This document shows, in pieces, positions 17,914 to 29,312 of a stretch of DNA of 64,000 nt (position 1 is the first letter of the stretch; each line of letters begins with the position of its first letter). This DNA comes from Actinomyces glycerinitolerans (GTDB taxonomy: Bacteria; Actinomycetota; Actinomycetes; Actinomycetales; Actinomycetaceae), in contig NZ_FQTT01000001.1 in the NCBI RefSeq assembly GCF_900098745.1, forward strand, positions 403,280 through 467,279. Direction: 5' to 3'. The notes under the pieces were generated by a model. The model worked only from the letters and a program-made list of their open reading frames with translations. It ran no database searches and had not been told where the DNA came from. A program made the translations under genes and the position numbers.

Positions 17914-18582
17914 ATGACCACCATCGCCATCATCGGCGGCGGCCCGGGACTGGGCCGCGCCGTCGCCCGCCGCTTCGGGCGGGAGGGCTTCGACGTCGCC
18001 CTGATCTCCCGCAGCCGTCAGCACCTGGACGAGCGGGTTGCCGCCCTGAGTGCCGACGGCGTCAACGCTCGCGGCTACGTCGCCGACGGCCGCGACGGCG
18101 AGGCGCTGGCCCGGGCCCTGGCCGACGCCGCCGGTGAGCTCGGCCCCATCGAGGTGCTCCAGTGGAGTCCCGTGCCGGCCCGCGAGTTCATGAAGCCCGT
18201 GCTGGAGACGAGCGCCGAGGACCTGGTCGGCCCCATCGAGATGTCCGTCTACGGCCCCGTCAACGCGGTGCGCCAGGTGCTGCCGGGCATGCGTGAGCTC
18301 GGCCGCGGCACGATCCTGCTTATCAACGGAGGCTCCGCCGTCCGCCCGGGCCCGAACGTCACCGGCACCTCGGTCGCCTTCGCCGGGGAGAGCGCCTACG
18401 GGCAGCTCCTCCACGACGCGCTCGCCCCGGAGGGGATTCACGTCGCCCAGCTGATCATTCCGCGCGGCATCGGCGGAGGCGAGCCCTCCCACGAGCCGGA
18501 GGCCCTGGCCGACCGCATCTGGGAACTGCACGCACAGCACGACGGCGACTTCCGCACCTTCGTGGAGCCCATGGACGCCTGA
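17914..18582 (+). CDS. short-chain dehydrogenase/reductase-like protein lacking YxxxK
   Basis: 222 residues from ATG 17914, preceded by GGAGGAAATC. A Rossmann N-terminus IIGGGPGLGRAVARRFG gives the G-x-x-x-G-x-G cofactor loop, and SRSRQHLDERV follows strand 2. LLINGGSA holds the position of the catalytic Ser region, but the expected Tyr-x-x-x-Lys is replaced by SAYGQLLHDAL: Tyr remains and Lys is absent. It may bind NAD(P) without classical SDR chemistry. Not clearly in an operon. Confidence 0.82.
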   Translation: MTTIAIIGGGPGLGRAVARRFGREGFDVALISRSRQHLDERVAALSADGVNARGYVADGRDGEALARALADAAGELGPIEVLQWSPVPAREFMKPVLETSAEDLVGPIEMSVYGPVNAVRQVLPGMRELGRGTILLINGGSAVRPGPNVTGTSVAFAGESAYGQLLHDALAPEGIHVAQLIIPRGIGGGEPSHEPEALADRIWELHAQHDGDFRTFVEPMDA

Positions 18583-18688
18583 CCCTGGCCGCCTGAACCC
18601 GCCCAATCCACTCCACCTGGCCGGGCGCATCGCGGCGTCAGCCCTGCCGGAGCGCTTGCCCGCCGGGAAAACCGGGCGGCATAATTTT

Positions 18689-18722
18689 GGGGAGCCACCC
18701 GGCGGCAACCGGATGACTCCCC
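18689..18722 (-). terminator. hairpin downstream of the small peptide gene
   Basis: Arms 18689-18702 and 18709-18722 pair at 12 of 14 positions around a 6-nt loop. It begins 13 bases after the stop of the 47-residue gene on the minus strand and also lies about 110 bp past the SDR-like gene. It is flanked by an A/T-rich AATTTT stretch. Confidence 0.55.
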
Positions 18723-18734
18723 GAGGCAGACGGC

Positions 18735-18878
18735 TCAGTTGAACCACCTGCCGAGGGCATCCACAAGGACACCAATGGCCCGGATCAGATGAGCGAGAGA
18801 CTCGAACACTTCGCTCACCTGCCGGGCCATTCCCTTGCCCTTGCGGACTTTGGCATGCCGGCCTTTCGGCTTGGACAT
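18735..18878 (-). CDS. 47-residue basic amphipathic peptide, unrecognised
   Basis: A small frame on the minus strand from ATG 18878 to TGA 18735. GGGAGGTGG lies about eight bases before the ATG, one of the stronger ribosome-binding sites here, and a hairpin follows. The N-terminal third is very basic (MSKPKGRHAKVRKGKGMARQ); residues 21-47 are a likely amphipathic or membrane helix (VSEVFESLAHLIRAIGVLVD then ALGRWFN). No cysteine, no leader. The shape recalls leaderless membrane-active peptides, small toxins or small nucleic-acid-binding proteins; I cannot choose. Its upstream region holds the 19-bp repeat arrays. Confidence 0.55.
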   Translation of the reverse strand: MSKPKGRHAKVRKGKGMARQVSEVFESLAHLIRAIGVLVDALGRWFN

Positions 18879-18988
18879 GGCCCCCCACCTCCCTCCTGGC
18901 TCCTACCTCCTCGGCCAAGGACATGGATTGTTCCGAGAGGAGGTGCCGAAGAAGGCGCTTCTGACGCGGAATCACCTTCAAGAACACG

Positions 18989-19147
18989 CCCCGTTGGACC
19001 GCCCACGCCCCGTTGGACCGCTCACGCCCCGTTGGACCGCTGTAACCGGCGGCTACGGCGGTCCAACGGGGGAACAGGGGTCCAACGGGGGAACAGGGGT
19101 CCAACGGGGGAACAGGGGTCCAACCGGGAGACGGGGGTCCAACGGGC
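18989..19147. repeat. two opposed arrays of a 19-bp repeat
   Basis: The 12-base core CCCCGTTGGACC occurs at 18989, 19008 and 19027; its reverse complement GGTCCAACGGGG (with small changes) occurs at 19060, 19079, 19098, 19117 and 19136. Every step within an array is exactly 19 bp. The innermost copies extend into an 18-bp stem (19027-19044 with 19054-19071, one mismatch) around a 9-nt loop. Right-hand unit: GGTCCAACGGGGGAACAGG. The period is not a multiple of three, so it is not coding. There are no variable spacers, so it is not CRISPR. Confidence 0.85.
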
Positions 19148-19301
19148 GGGTCGGCGGCCGCGCACGCCAACACCCAAGACACCCAACCGCACGCAGACAC
19201 CCAACCACTCACACAACCAGCCCTTGCACGCTCCGAGACGACGCAATGCCCGAGGGCTCCTAGGGTTATCGGCACCTACCGTCAGCCTTTCAACGCCATC
19301 A

Positions 19302-19320
19302 TTACCGCCAGTGACGGTAA
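19302..19320. promoter_or_regulatory. palindromic candidate operator before the Fic gene
   Basis: TTACCGCCAGTGACGGTAA has TTACCG/CGGTAA arms. A second related half TACCGTCA lies at 19277-19284, and ACCGCCA/TGGCGGT arms overlap at 19304-19332. It is 60-75 bp upstream of the Fic start. No known regulator is assigned. Confidence 0.4.
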
Positions 19321-19378
19321 ACTTTGGCGGTGATCGGCGTCTCATACGATCGGACGCCGTCGGACCGACAGGAAGCAG

Positions 19379-20347
19379 ATGGCTTATACGCCCCCCTTCA
19401 CCCGCACGCCCGCAATCGACAACTTATGCATGGAGATCGCGGAACTCGTTGGGACGCTCGGCCCCGCTTCCCCACTGAGCACGAGCCCGCAGCTGCACCG
19501 CGAGCTGCGCATTCGCACGATCCACTCCTCGCTCATGATCGAGGGCAATGTCCTCTCAGAAGACGCCGTCACGGCGATCATCGACGGCAAACGCGTGCTC
19601 GGGCCATCCCGGGAGATTCGTGAGGTCGAGAATGCCCACCGCGCCTACGAAATCATGGACCAGTTGGATCCATACTCGATCACCGATCTCCTGCGGGCCC
19701 ATGGCGTGATGATGGACGGGATCATTGAAGACGCCGGTCGGCTGCGCAATGCAAATGCCGGTGTCTTCGACGGCGATCGGCTCATCCATGCGGGCACGCC
19801 CGCCGCCTACGTGCCCGAGGTCATGGCCGAGCTGTTCGACTGGATGCGGCACACCGACCTCCACCCGCTGCTCGTTTCCTGTGTCTTCCACTACAAGTTC
19901 GAGTTCATTCATCCCTTCACCGATGGCAATGGCCGGACCGGGCGGTTGTGGCACGCATTGCTGCTGGCCCGTTGGCGCCCAGTCCTGAGGTGGCTGCCGA
20001 TTGAGACGGTGATCCGCGACCGGCAGCGGGAGTATTACGCGACGCTCGCCCATTCGAACGCCGTGGGCACCTGCGAGGACTTTGTCGCCTTTATGCTCAC
20101 CGTGATCCGCCAGGCGCTGATGCCGTATGCGAAGCCCTCTGCGCAAACTGTCGCGGACAGCCGCGAGGAGCAGGCGCTGAGCCTCTTTTCGGGGAGCCCG
20201 ACGGCGACCGTCGCCGACCTGGCCGACCTCCTCGGCTGCTCCCGCCGGACCGCCGAACGTGTCGTCGCCGACCTGCGCGCCTCGGGCCGCCTGCGGCGCG
20301 AGGGCAGCGCCCGGGCGGGCCGCTGGCGGGTCACGGACGCGGACTAG
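19379..20347 (+). CDS. Fic-domain protein with C-terminal winged helix
   Basis: 322 residues. The Fic core motif HPFTDGNGRTGR (178-189) is complete, so AMP or another nucleotide moiety could be transferred to a target hydroxyl. The inhibitory helix SSLMIEGN (50-57) places it in the group with an N-terminal autoinhibitory motif whose Glu blocks ATP. Residues about 265-320 form a winged HTH (TVADLADLLGCSRRTAERVV, then a basic wing), suggesting DNA binding and perhaps autoregulation. AGGAAG precedes the ATG. No antitoxin gene is adjacent, as expected when inhibition is internal. Confidence 0.92.
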   Translation: MAYTPPFTRTPAIDNLCMEIAELVGTLGPASPLSTSPQLHRELRIRTIHSSLMIEGNVLSEDAVTAIIDGKRVLGPSREIREVENAHRAYEIMDQLDPYSITDLLRAHGVMMDGIIEDAGRLRNANAGVFDGDRLIHAGTPAAYVPEVMAELFDWMRHTDLHPLLVSCVFHYKFEFIHPFTDGNGRTGRLWHALLLARWRPVLRWLPIETVIRDRQREYYATLAHSNAVGTCEDFVAFMLTVIRQALMPYAKPSAQTVADSREEQALSLFSGSPTATVADLADLLGCSRRTAERVVADLRASGRLRREGSARAGRWRVTDAD

Positions 20348-20430
20348 GCGCAAGACGTTGGCCGCGTGGCCCTCATGAGCGCAGGCGGCCCCACCTGTGC
20401 GAAGTCGCGTAGGTCCAAAACGCGGGCCCC

Positions 20431-21819
<1,389 letters not shown>

Positions 21820-21979
21820 GAGTGTCTCCTTGTTGGCGACGGCGGGCCGCGGGAGCGGCCCCGGACCTGTCTGCCCGGAACCATACCGGCAGGCGACCGC
21901 CGCCGTCGCGCCGGGTCCGAAGGCGCGCGGGACGACGGCGCGGCACCCGCCATCCCGGACGGGGCGCCGGCCGGCCGCC

Positions 21980-23209
21980 TCAGCCGGCGAACAGGGCGAC
22001 CGCGTCGGGGGCGTGCAGGCGCCGCACCGCGGCGGCCACCCGCTCGTCGGTGTCGGTCAGGGACATGCGCACATGCCCGGCGCCGGCCGCGCCGTAGAAG
22101 TCCCCGGGGGCGACGACGATCCCCAGTTCGGCGAAGGCGCCCACCAGATCCCAGGCGCTCATGGACGCCGACCCGCTCAGCCACAGGTATAGACCGGCGA
22201 CCGAGTCGGGGTCACCCACCAGGCCGACGGCGGCCGTCGCCTCCAGCAGCGCCTCACGCCGGGCCCGGTAGACGGCCTGCTGCGCCACCACGTGCGCGTC
22301 GTCGGCGAGGGTGGCGGCCAGGGCGGCCTGCACGGGCGCCGGCGGAAGCATGCCGGTGTGGCGGCGCACCTCGGTGACGGCGGCCACCAGCGTCGGGTCG
22401 CCGGCGAGGAAGGCGGCCCGGTAGCCGGCGAGGTTGGACTGCTTGGACAGGGAGTACAGGGCGAGCAGGCCGGTGAGGTCGGGGGTGCCGTCGGGGCCGG
22501 TGCCGGTCACGCGGGCGTCGAGCAGGCTGGGGACGCCGTCTGTGGCCCAGGGCTGTTCCCAGGCGAGTTCGGCGTAGCACTCGTCGGACAGGACGACGAC
22601 ACCGCGCGGCCGCGCCCAGGCGACGATGCGGGCGAGCTGGTCGACGCCGAGAACATGCCCGTCGGGGTTGCCGGGACTGTTGAGCCAGATGGCGACGAGC
22701 CGACCGTCGGGCAGCTCCCAGGAGTCGGGGTCGGCGGCGGTGTCGACCGGGACGGGGGTGGCGCCCGCCAGGCGGGCACCGACGTCGTAGGTGGGGTAGG
22801 CGGCGCGCGGATGGGCGATGAGGTCACCGGGGCGGGCGCCGAGCTGGAGCGGCAGCTGGGCCACGGACTCCTTGGAGCCGATGGTGGGGATCACGGCGGC
22901 GTCGCTCAGGCCCGTGACGCCGCGACGGCGCCGCATCCAGTCGATGATGGCGGCGCGCACCTGCGGGGTGCCGTCGGCGGGCGGGTAGCCGGGGGCGTTC
23001 GCGGCGGCCGCAAGGGCCTCGCGGGCGATCGCCGGACTGGGGTCCACGGGCGTGCCGATGGACAGGTCGACGACGCCGCCCGGGTGCTGGGCGGCCCGCT
23101 GCCGGTAGGGGCGCAGGGAGTGCCAGGGGAAGTCGGGCAGGGCGAGCGGACGAGGCAGGGCGGCCGGAGCGGTGGCGGGGTCGGGGCAGGCGGGCGTGGA
23201 GGCATTCAC
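21980..23209 (-). CDS. dapC: succinyldiaminopimelate transaminase
   Basis: PLP-dependent aminotransferase of the lysine/diaminopimelate pathway: it makes N-succinyl-LL-diaminopimelate. 409 residues with class I/II landmarks: APGYPPADGTPQVRAAI, NSPGNPDG, the Asp/Tyr in VVLSDECYAEL, the PLP lysine in YSLSKQSNLAGYR, and the Arg in GHVRMSLT. Actinobacteria usually carry this gene directly after fdxA; here the two still share a strand but are separated by an oppositely oriented HTH gene. Confidence 0.92.
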   Translation of the reverse strand: MNASTPACPDPATAPAALPRPLALPDFPWHSLRPYRQRAAQHPGGVVDLSIGTPVDPSPAIAREALAAAANAPGYPPADGTPQVRAAIIDWMRRRRGVTGLSDAAVIPTIGSKESVAQLPLQLGARPGDLIAHPRAAYPTYDVGARLAGATPVPVDTAADPDSWELPDGRLVAIWLNSPGNPDGHVLGVDQLARIVAWARPRGVVVLSDECYAELAWEQPWATDGVPSLLDARVTGTGPDGTPDLTGLLALYSLSKQSNLAGYRAAFLAGDPTLVAAVTEVRRHTGMLPPAPVQAALAATLADDAHVVAQQAVYRARREALLEATAAVGLVGDPDSVAGLYLWLSGSASMSAWDLVGAFAELGIVVAPGDFYGAAGAGHVRMSLTDTDERVAAAVRRLHAPDAVALFAG

Positions 23210-23298
23210 GCCGCCATTGTGTCGCGTTCTCGCGTCAACAGCAGCGCCCTCGCAGGCGGCGGCGTGATGCGTCTCATCTTCCGATACCTTTCAAACAC

Positions 23299-23326
23299 TT
23301 GCTACACCTGATGCATCTGCTACATT
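23299..23326 (+). promoter_or_regulatory. predicted promoter of the HTH gene
   Basis: TTGCTA (23299-23304), 16-bp spacer, TACATT (23321-23326), in a locally AT-richer stretch. TGCTACA occurs twice here, 20 bp apart, a possible autoregulatory direct repeat. AAGGAGACCCC precedes the ATG at 23372. Confidence 0.5.
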
Positions 23327-23371
23327 TATCGCAGACGAGGCAGCACCTGCTGCTCGTCCAAGGAGACCCCG

Positions 23372-23830
23372 ATGGCCACCAAGATCAGCACCGTAACAAC
23401 CGTTAACGCCTCCTCCATTGATGCGCAGAGCATGGATGTCCTGCTTGATGCCGCTCACCGCCTCCCCCAGGGATCGCCGCTGGCGATCCTGCTGGAGAAC
23501 ATGTTGTCAGCCCTGCGCAACGGCGTCGACGTCGCATCACTCAGCCTCGATCGTCCAGTCACCCCTAATCAGGCGGCGACAGCTCTAGGTATGAGCCGTC
23601 CGAGCGTATACAAGCTCATGGACTCTGGCCTCCTGAAGTTCCACTACGTCGGCAAGGACCGCCGCATTCCGGCGACTGCCCTGGTCGACTACCTCGACCG
23701 TCGCGAGCGTGCCAGCGCGCAGATGGCGGAGGACCTGGCCAACCGCGACCGCACCATCGCCCAGGCGGTGGACGCAATTGCGCCGCTGTCCGCCGAGGAT
23801 CTGCTGGTGTCAGGGGGTGGGGCTCAGTAG
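23372..23830 (+). CDS. excisionase/MerR-type HTH protein, possible orphan antitoxin
   Basis: 152 residues. Residues about 62-110 form an excisionase-like HTH ([20 protein letters not shown], then [20 protein letters not shown]). The preceding helical region and the C-terminal acidic tail are typical of actinobacterial antitoxin-like proteins that usually precede a PIN-domain toxin gene. No toxin frame follows: the gene runs 7 bp into the 3' end of convergent fdxA. It also splits the customary fdxA-dapC pair. GC and codon use are a little lower than its neighbours, suggesting insertion. DNA binding is well supported; the antitoxin role is inferred. Confidence 0.8.
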   Translation: MATKISTVTTVNASSIDAQSMDVLLDAAHRLPQGSPLAILLENMLSALRNGVDVASLSLDRPVTPNQAATALGMSRPSVYKLMDSGLLKFHYVGKDRRIPATALVDYLDRRERASAQMAEDLANRDRTIAQAVDAIAPLSAEDLLVSGGGAQ

Positions 23831-24174
23831 CCGTTGGCGGCCTTCCAGTCCTCGTTCTGGGGCTCCAGGGCGGCGATCATGGGATCGTCGTAGTCCTGCG
23901 GGCCGACGTTCTGCGCGCCGCCCGGGGAGCCCAGGCCCTTCAGGGAGAAGAAGTCGATGTTCGCCCGGGTGTAGTCCTCCCACTCGTCGGGCACGTCATC
24001 CTCGTAGAAGATCGCCTCGGTGGGGCACACCGGCTCGCAGGCGCCGCAGTCGACGCACTCGTCGGCGTTGATGTACAGGCTGCGTTCGCCCTCATAGATG
24101 CAGTCGACCGGACACTCGTCCACGCACGCACGATCCTTGACGTCCACGCAGGGCTGAGCGATCACGTAGGTCAT
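23824..24174 (-). CDS. fdxA: 7Fe ferredoxin
   Basis: 116-residue soluble electron carrier. Cys residues in [17 protein letters not shown] supply the [3Fe-4S] cluster and one ligand of the other; [12 protein letters not shown] supplies the [4Fe-4S] cluster. The C-terminal extension with [16 protein letters not shown] is typical of FdxA. AGGAAG lies before ATG 24174; the frame is open further upstream but without a signal. Likely partners are oxygenases or ferredoxin reductases, none nearby. Confidence 0.95.
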   Translation of the reverse strand: MTYVIAQPCVDVKDRACVDECPVDCIYEGERSLYINADECVDCGACEPVCPTEAIFYEDDVPDEWEDYTRANIDFFSLKGLGSPGGAQNVGPQDYDDPMIAALEPQNEDWKAANGY

Positions 24175-24422
24175 TGACTGCTTCCTCTCTGTATCCGGGC
24201 ATACCGCGCGGGGCCGCGGCCGGGTGCATCTGCGCCCCCAAGTATCTCCCCGCCGCGGTGCCGGACCCAATAGCCGCGCAAGATGTCAGCAAATACGCCG
24301 ATTCCAGCCCGCCGGGCGCCCCTCTTTGCGTCACGCACCAAGTGCGAATTGCGCCCGCCGACCGCGGACCGCCGGCCCCCGACGCGCCTTCCCCGGCCCC
24401 GCACAGCCCGACGCCGCCTGGC

Positions 24423-26219
24423 TCAGCTGCACACCACGGGGTTGTCGGAGTCGTAGGCGGTGGTGAGGACGTCGTCGGGCAGGCGCTCGCCGTCGTGGCT
24501 GCGGGTGCGGGTGACGGTGACGTCGAATCCCTGGGTGCCGCCGCCGTAGGGCTCACAGCCCGGCCCGGAGCCGTGCACGGTGGCGTAGGGCCGGTAGTTG
24601 GTGTGCTCCCCCTCGGTGATGGTGACCTCGTAGTAGGGGGTGGACCACAGCCGTACGTGCACCTCCCCGTCGCCGGCCCAGGCCTGTACCAACACCGTGT
24701 AAGGCGTCGAGTTGCGCCATTTGACGTCCTTGACGCCGGTCCAGATGGTGGCCTCCCGGCCGGCCGGGTAGCGGGTGAACCAGTAGGTGTGGGGCCAGTG
24801 CTCCACGTCGTCCATGCCGGCCTCGAAGCCGGCGTTGAACACGGTGGTGCCCACCTGGGACAGGCCGCCGCCCATGGCGTCGGTGTGCTGCCCGTCGGTG
24901 ACCACGCCCGCGTAGGTGTAGCCGTGTTCCAGGTCGACCGGACCGAGGGCGTCGGTGGTGGAGAAGGTCTCCCCCGGGGCGACGAGGGTGCCGTTGATCA
25001 TCTCGGTGCCGCGCTGGAGGTTCTGGTCGCGCCCGTACTGGGAGAAGTAGGGGGTGGAGAACTCGCCGACGATCTCGGCCACCCCCCACTCCTCCTCCGG
25101 TGTGGTGACCTCCGGCTGTAGGACGGCGACGGTAGCGGCGGCGGTGCGTTCCCCGCCGACCTCGGTGCCGGCGGCCAGGACGGCGTCGGCCAGGTCGCCC
25201 GCGTCGATGCCCGTGCCGGTGGCGGCGGCATGGTAGACGGGGGTGGCGTCCGCGGCGGTGGCGGGATCGCCGTCGATGGTCCAGGTGGCGTCGGTGGCCG
25301 GAGTCTCGATGCCCTCCCCCAGGGCGGCGACGACGGCGTCATGCAGCGCATCGGCGTCCAGGACGGCGGTCAGGGTGCCGTCGCTGGAGTCGATGGTGGT
25401 CATCGCGGCTAGCGTCGCAGGTGTCAGCACGGCCTCGCCGGTGGCGGCCGCGGCGCCGGTACCTGCGGCGGTGACGGTGATGTCGGCGCTCAACAGGGGG
25501 CTCAGGACGGTGTCGATGAAGTCCTGGGCGTCGGCGTCGGTGATGGCCGGGGTGGCGGTGCCGGAGGCCAGGGCGATGCTGTCCGCACCCAGCGGCCAGG
25601 CGTCGTCCAGGGCGCTCACGCTCGCCGCCACATCCAGCCCGGTGCCGACCGAGCCGGGGGTGAGCACCGGGGTGGTGCCGTCCAGGGTGACGACGGCGTC
25701 TGCGGTGCCGGTGGCGAGCGTGTCCAGGCGGGTGTTGAGGGCGCGGGTGAGCGCGTCGGCGTCCACGGCTACGACTGCGTCGACGCGGGTGCCGGACAGC
25801 CGCCGCACCAGGGTTACGGGGTTGAGGGTGGGGCCGGTCAGGCGGTCGATGCTGGCGGCGGCGTCCACGCTCACGCCGGAGCGCGCGGGAACGAGGGTGT
25901 CGGAGGCGTCGTCGACGATCAGGGTGACCGGCTGCTCGAGTTGGGCGCCGATGCCGGCTTCCACGGCGGCGACCGCCTCGGCACGGGTCATGCCGGAGAC
26001 GTCTACGCCGGAGACGGCGGAACCGGGCGCCAGGGTGCGAGTGGTCGCCCAAGCCAGCCCCAGCCAGGCGATGAGCAGGGTGGCGCCGAGCGCGGCCAGC
26101 AGCGGGCGCAGCACCGTGTGGCCGGCGCGGGCACCGGACGCGGCTGAGGCCGCCGAGGCTTCGGGGGCCGCGGCGGGCGAGCCGACGGCGTCGTCGAGCG
26201 GGACCTGGTTCATGGGCAC
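24423..26219 (-). CDS. VanW-family protein with YoaR-like domains, membrane-anchored
   Basis: 598 residues. One membrane segment near 36-60 (LRPLLAALGATLLIAWLGLA) puts the rest outside the cell. Two repeats with VSGVDVSGMTRAEAVAAV-like and AGTGIDAGDLADAV patterns resemble YoaR-type putative peptidoglycan-binding domains. The C-terminal third is the VanW domain: SQYGRDQNLQRGTEMINGTL, FSTTDALGPV, and AMGGGLSQVGTTVFNAGFEAG. An Ala/Thr/Asp-rich linker is low-complexity. Family function is unclear, likely cell-wall linked. The gene begins 33 bp after typA on the same strand, possibly co-transcribed. Confidence 0.88.
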   Translation of the reverse strand: MPMNQVPLDDAVGSPAAAPEASAASAASGARAGHTVLRPLLAALGATLLIAWLGLAWATTRTLAPGSAVSGVDVSGMTRAEAVAAVEAGIGAQLEQPVTLIVDDASDTLVPARSGVSVDAAASIDRLTGPTLNPVTLVRRLSGTRVDAVVAVDADALTRALNTRLDTLATGTADAVVTLDGTTPVLTPGSVGTGLDVAASVSALDDAWPLGADSIALASGTATPAITDADAQDFIDTVLSPLLSADITVTAAGTGAAAATGEAVLTPATLAAMTTIDSSDGTLTAVLDADALHDAVVAALGEGIETPATDATWTIDGDPATAADATPVYHAAATGTGIDAGDLADAVLAAGTEVGGERTAAATVAVLQPEVTTPEEEWGVAEIVGEFSTPYFSQYGRDQNLQRGTEMINGTLVAPGETFSTTDALGPVDLEHGYTYAGVVTDGQHTDAMGGGLSQVGTTVFNAGFEAGMDDVEHWPHTYWFTRYPAGREATIWTGVKDVKWRNSTPYTVLVQAWAGDGEVHVRLWSTPYYEVTITEGEHTNYRPYATVHGSGPGCEPYGGGTQGFDVTVTRTRSHDGERLPDDVLTTAYDSDNPVVCS

Positions 26220-26252
26220 ACTCCCGGGTTGGGACGGCGACAGTCCGGCGCC

Positions 26253-28175
<1,923 letters not shown>

Positions 28176-28414
28176 ATGGGCTGATTCCTCCCCTAGGCAA
28201 GCGCCCGCGGGCGCACAAACTCAGCAAGGGTACCGCCGCGCGCGCCGGCGGGCCATGACAGGCGCGACATGCCGCCTGTGCGGCCGCTCACCTCTGCTTC
28301 CCCGTGATCCGACGGGGACCGGGACGGCGTCTGTTCCCCTCCTCGACGTCGGCCGGGTGGGGGCCGGGAAGCGGCCGCGACACCGCCGGAAGCCGTGCGG
28401 TCGGCTGCGGGGCG

Positions 28415-29149
28415 TCAGAGGGCAATGAGCGCGACCGCGAGCAGGAGCACGACGACGGCGGTGGCGGCAGTGGGGGCCCAGTCCCAGCGGGTGGTGGGAA
28501 CCGGCGAAAATCCAGCCGAAGACGGACGGTCCTGACCGGCGGAGTCAGCAGGTAGCTTGCCGAGCCGCTGGGCGCGTCGCCGCAGCCGGCGGGTCAGTGC
28601 CAGGTGCTCGGTGCGGGCGGCGCGGTAGAGCTCGATCAGGTGGGCGGCGTCGCCGGCGTCCATATGGGTGCGGTAAGTGGGACGCTCGGCGTTAGCCGCA
28701 TCCTCGGACGGGTCGGTGACCGTGGCGGTCACGTAGGCCTCGTCCACGCGAACGGCACGGCGCTCGTGCCGCACAGCGGTGAATACCCCGCCGCGCTGAC
28801 AGGCGGACACGGTCACGTTGCTGGCAGAGTCATCCGATCCGAGTTCCAAGACGAGTCCCCAGCGGGCACGGGTGCCGTGCAGCGACTCCCAGGGGATGCG
28901 GTGGCTGCGGAAGGCGTTGCGCACGCCGATGGCGTCTTCGGCGACCACGGCCCGCGGGCGCCACCACAGCAGCCAGACCGCGACGACGACGGCGACGGCC
29001 ACCGCCAGCGCCTTCAGGCCGTGGCCGTAGCCATCGGCGAGCCAGATGACCATAACCGGGTAGAGGCAGGCGAGCGCAACCAGGACGGTCCCGATCCGGC
29101 CCGTCAGTGAACGCAGAACAATCGTGGGCACTCCCCCATCCTGCCTCAT
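28415..29149 (-). CDS. PH-like membrane protein
   Basis: About 244 residues: two N-terminal membrane segments (TVLVALACLYPVMVIWLA and ALAVAVAVVVAVWLLWW), then a PH-type beta domain with the telltale IGVRNAFRSHRIPWESLHG and a C-terminal helix and membrane segment ending VVVLLLAVALIAL. Common in Actinobacteria; role unknown. ATG at 29149 (MRQDGG) and GTG at 29131 are both plausible, the GTG having a GGGGG run rather close. Confidence 0.75.
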   Translation of the reverse strand: MRQDGGVPTIVLRSLTGRIGTVLVALACLYPVMVIWLADGYGHGLKALAVAVAVVVAVWLLWWRPRAVVAEDAIGVRNAFRSHRIPWESLHGTRARWGLVLELGSDDSASNVTVSACQRGGVFTAVRHERRAVRVDEAYVTATVTDPSEDAANAERPTYRTHMDAGDAAHLIELYRAARTEHLALTRRLRRRAQRLGKLPADSAGQDRPSSAGFSPVPTTRWDWAPTAATAVVVLLLAVALIAL

Positions 29150-29176
29150 CCACGTAGGCGAATGCCGCTGTGCAAA

Positions 29177-29220
29177 CGGCGGCGCCCACCTCAAGCAGTT
29201 GGTTGAGGTGGGCACCGCCG
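29177..29220 (-). terminator. terminator of the oligopeptide ABC operon
   Basis: 18-bp stem (29177-29194 with 29203-29220, one mismatch) and 8-nt loop; on the minus strand it is followed by a short T-run. It sits about 95 bp after the end of the substrate-binding protein gene. Confidence 0.7.
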
Positions 29221-29312
29221 TCAACAATGCCGGCTCGGTTGTCAGCGGGGAACCGTGCGTGGTGTCCCGTGATCTAACCCCGACCGGCGCCGGATCACGA
29301 ACCGAAGGTCGC

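Noticed and set aside
18989..19147. CRISPR array
   Set aside because: Units abut with no unique spacers, the unit is only 19 bp, orientation inverts, and no cas genes occur in the window.
17806..19275. 489-residue open frame on the minus strand across the SDR-like gene and repeat arrays
   Set aside because: Antisense to a clear gene, and it runs through 19-bp repeats whose period is not a multiple of three; shadow frame.
24423..26219. Vancomycin-resistance function for the VanW-family gene
   Set aside because: VanW homologues are widespread outside resistance clusters, and no vanR/S/H/A/X genes are nearby.
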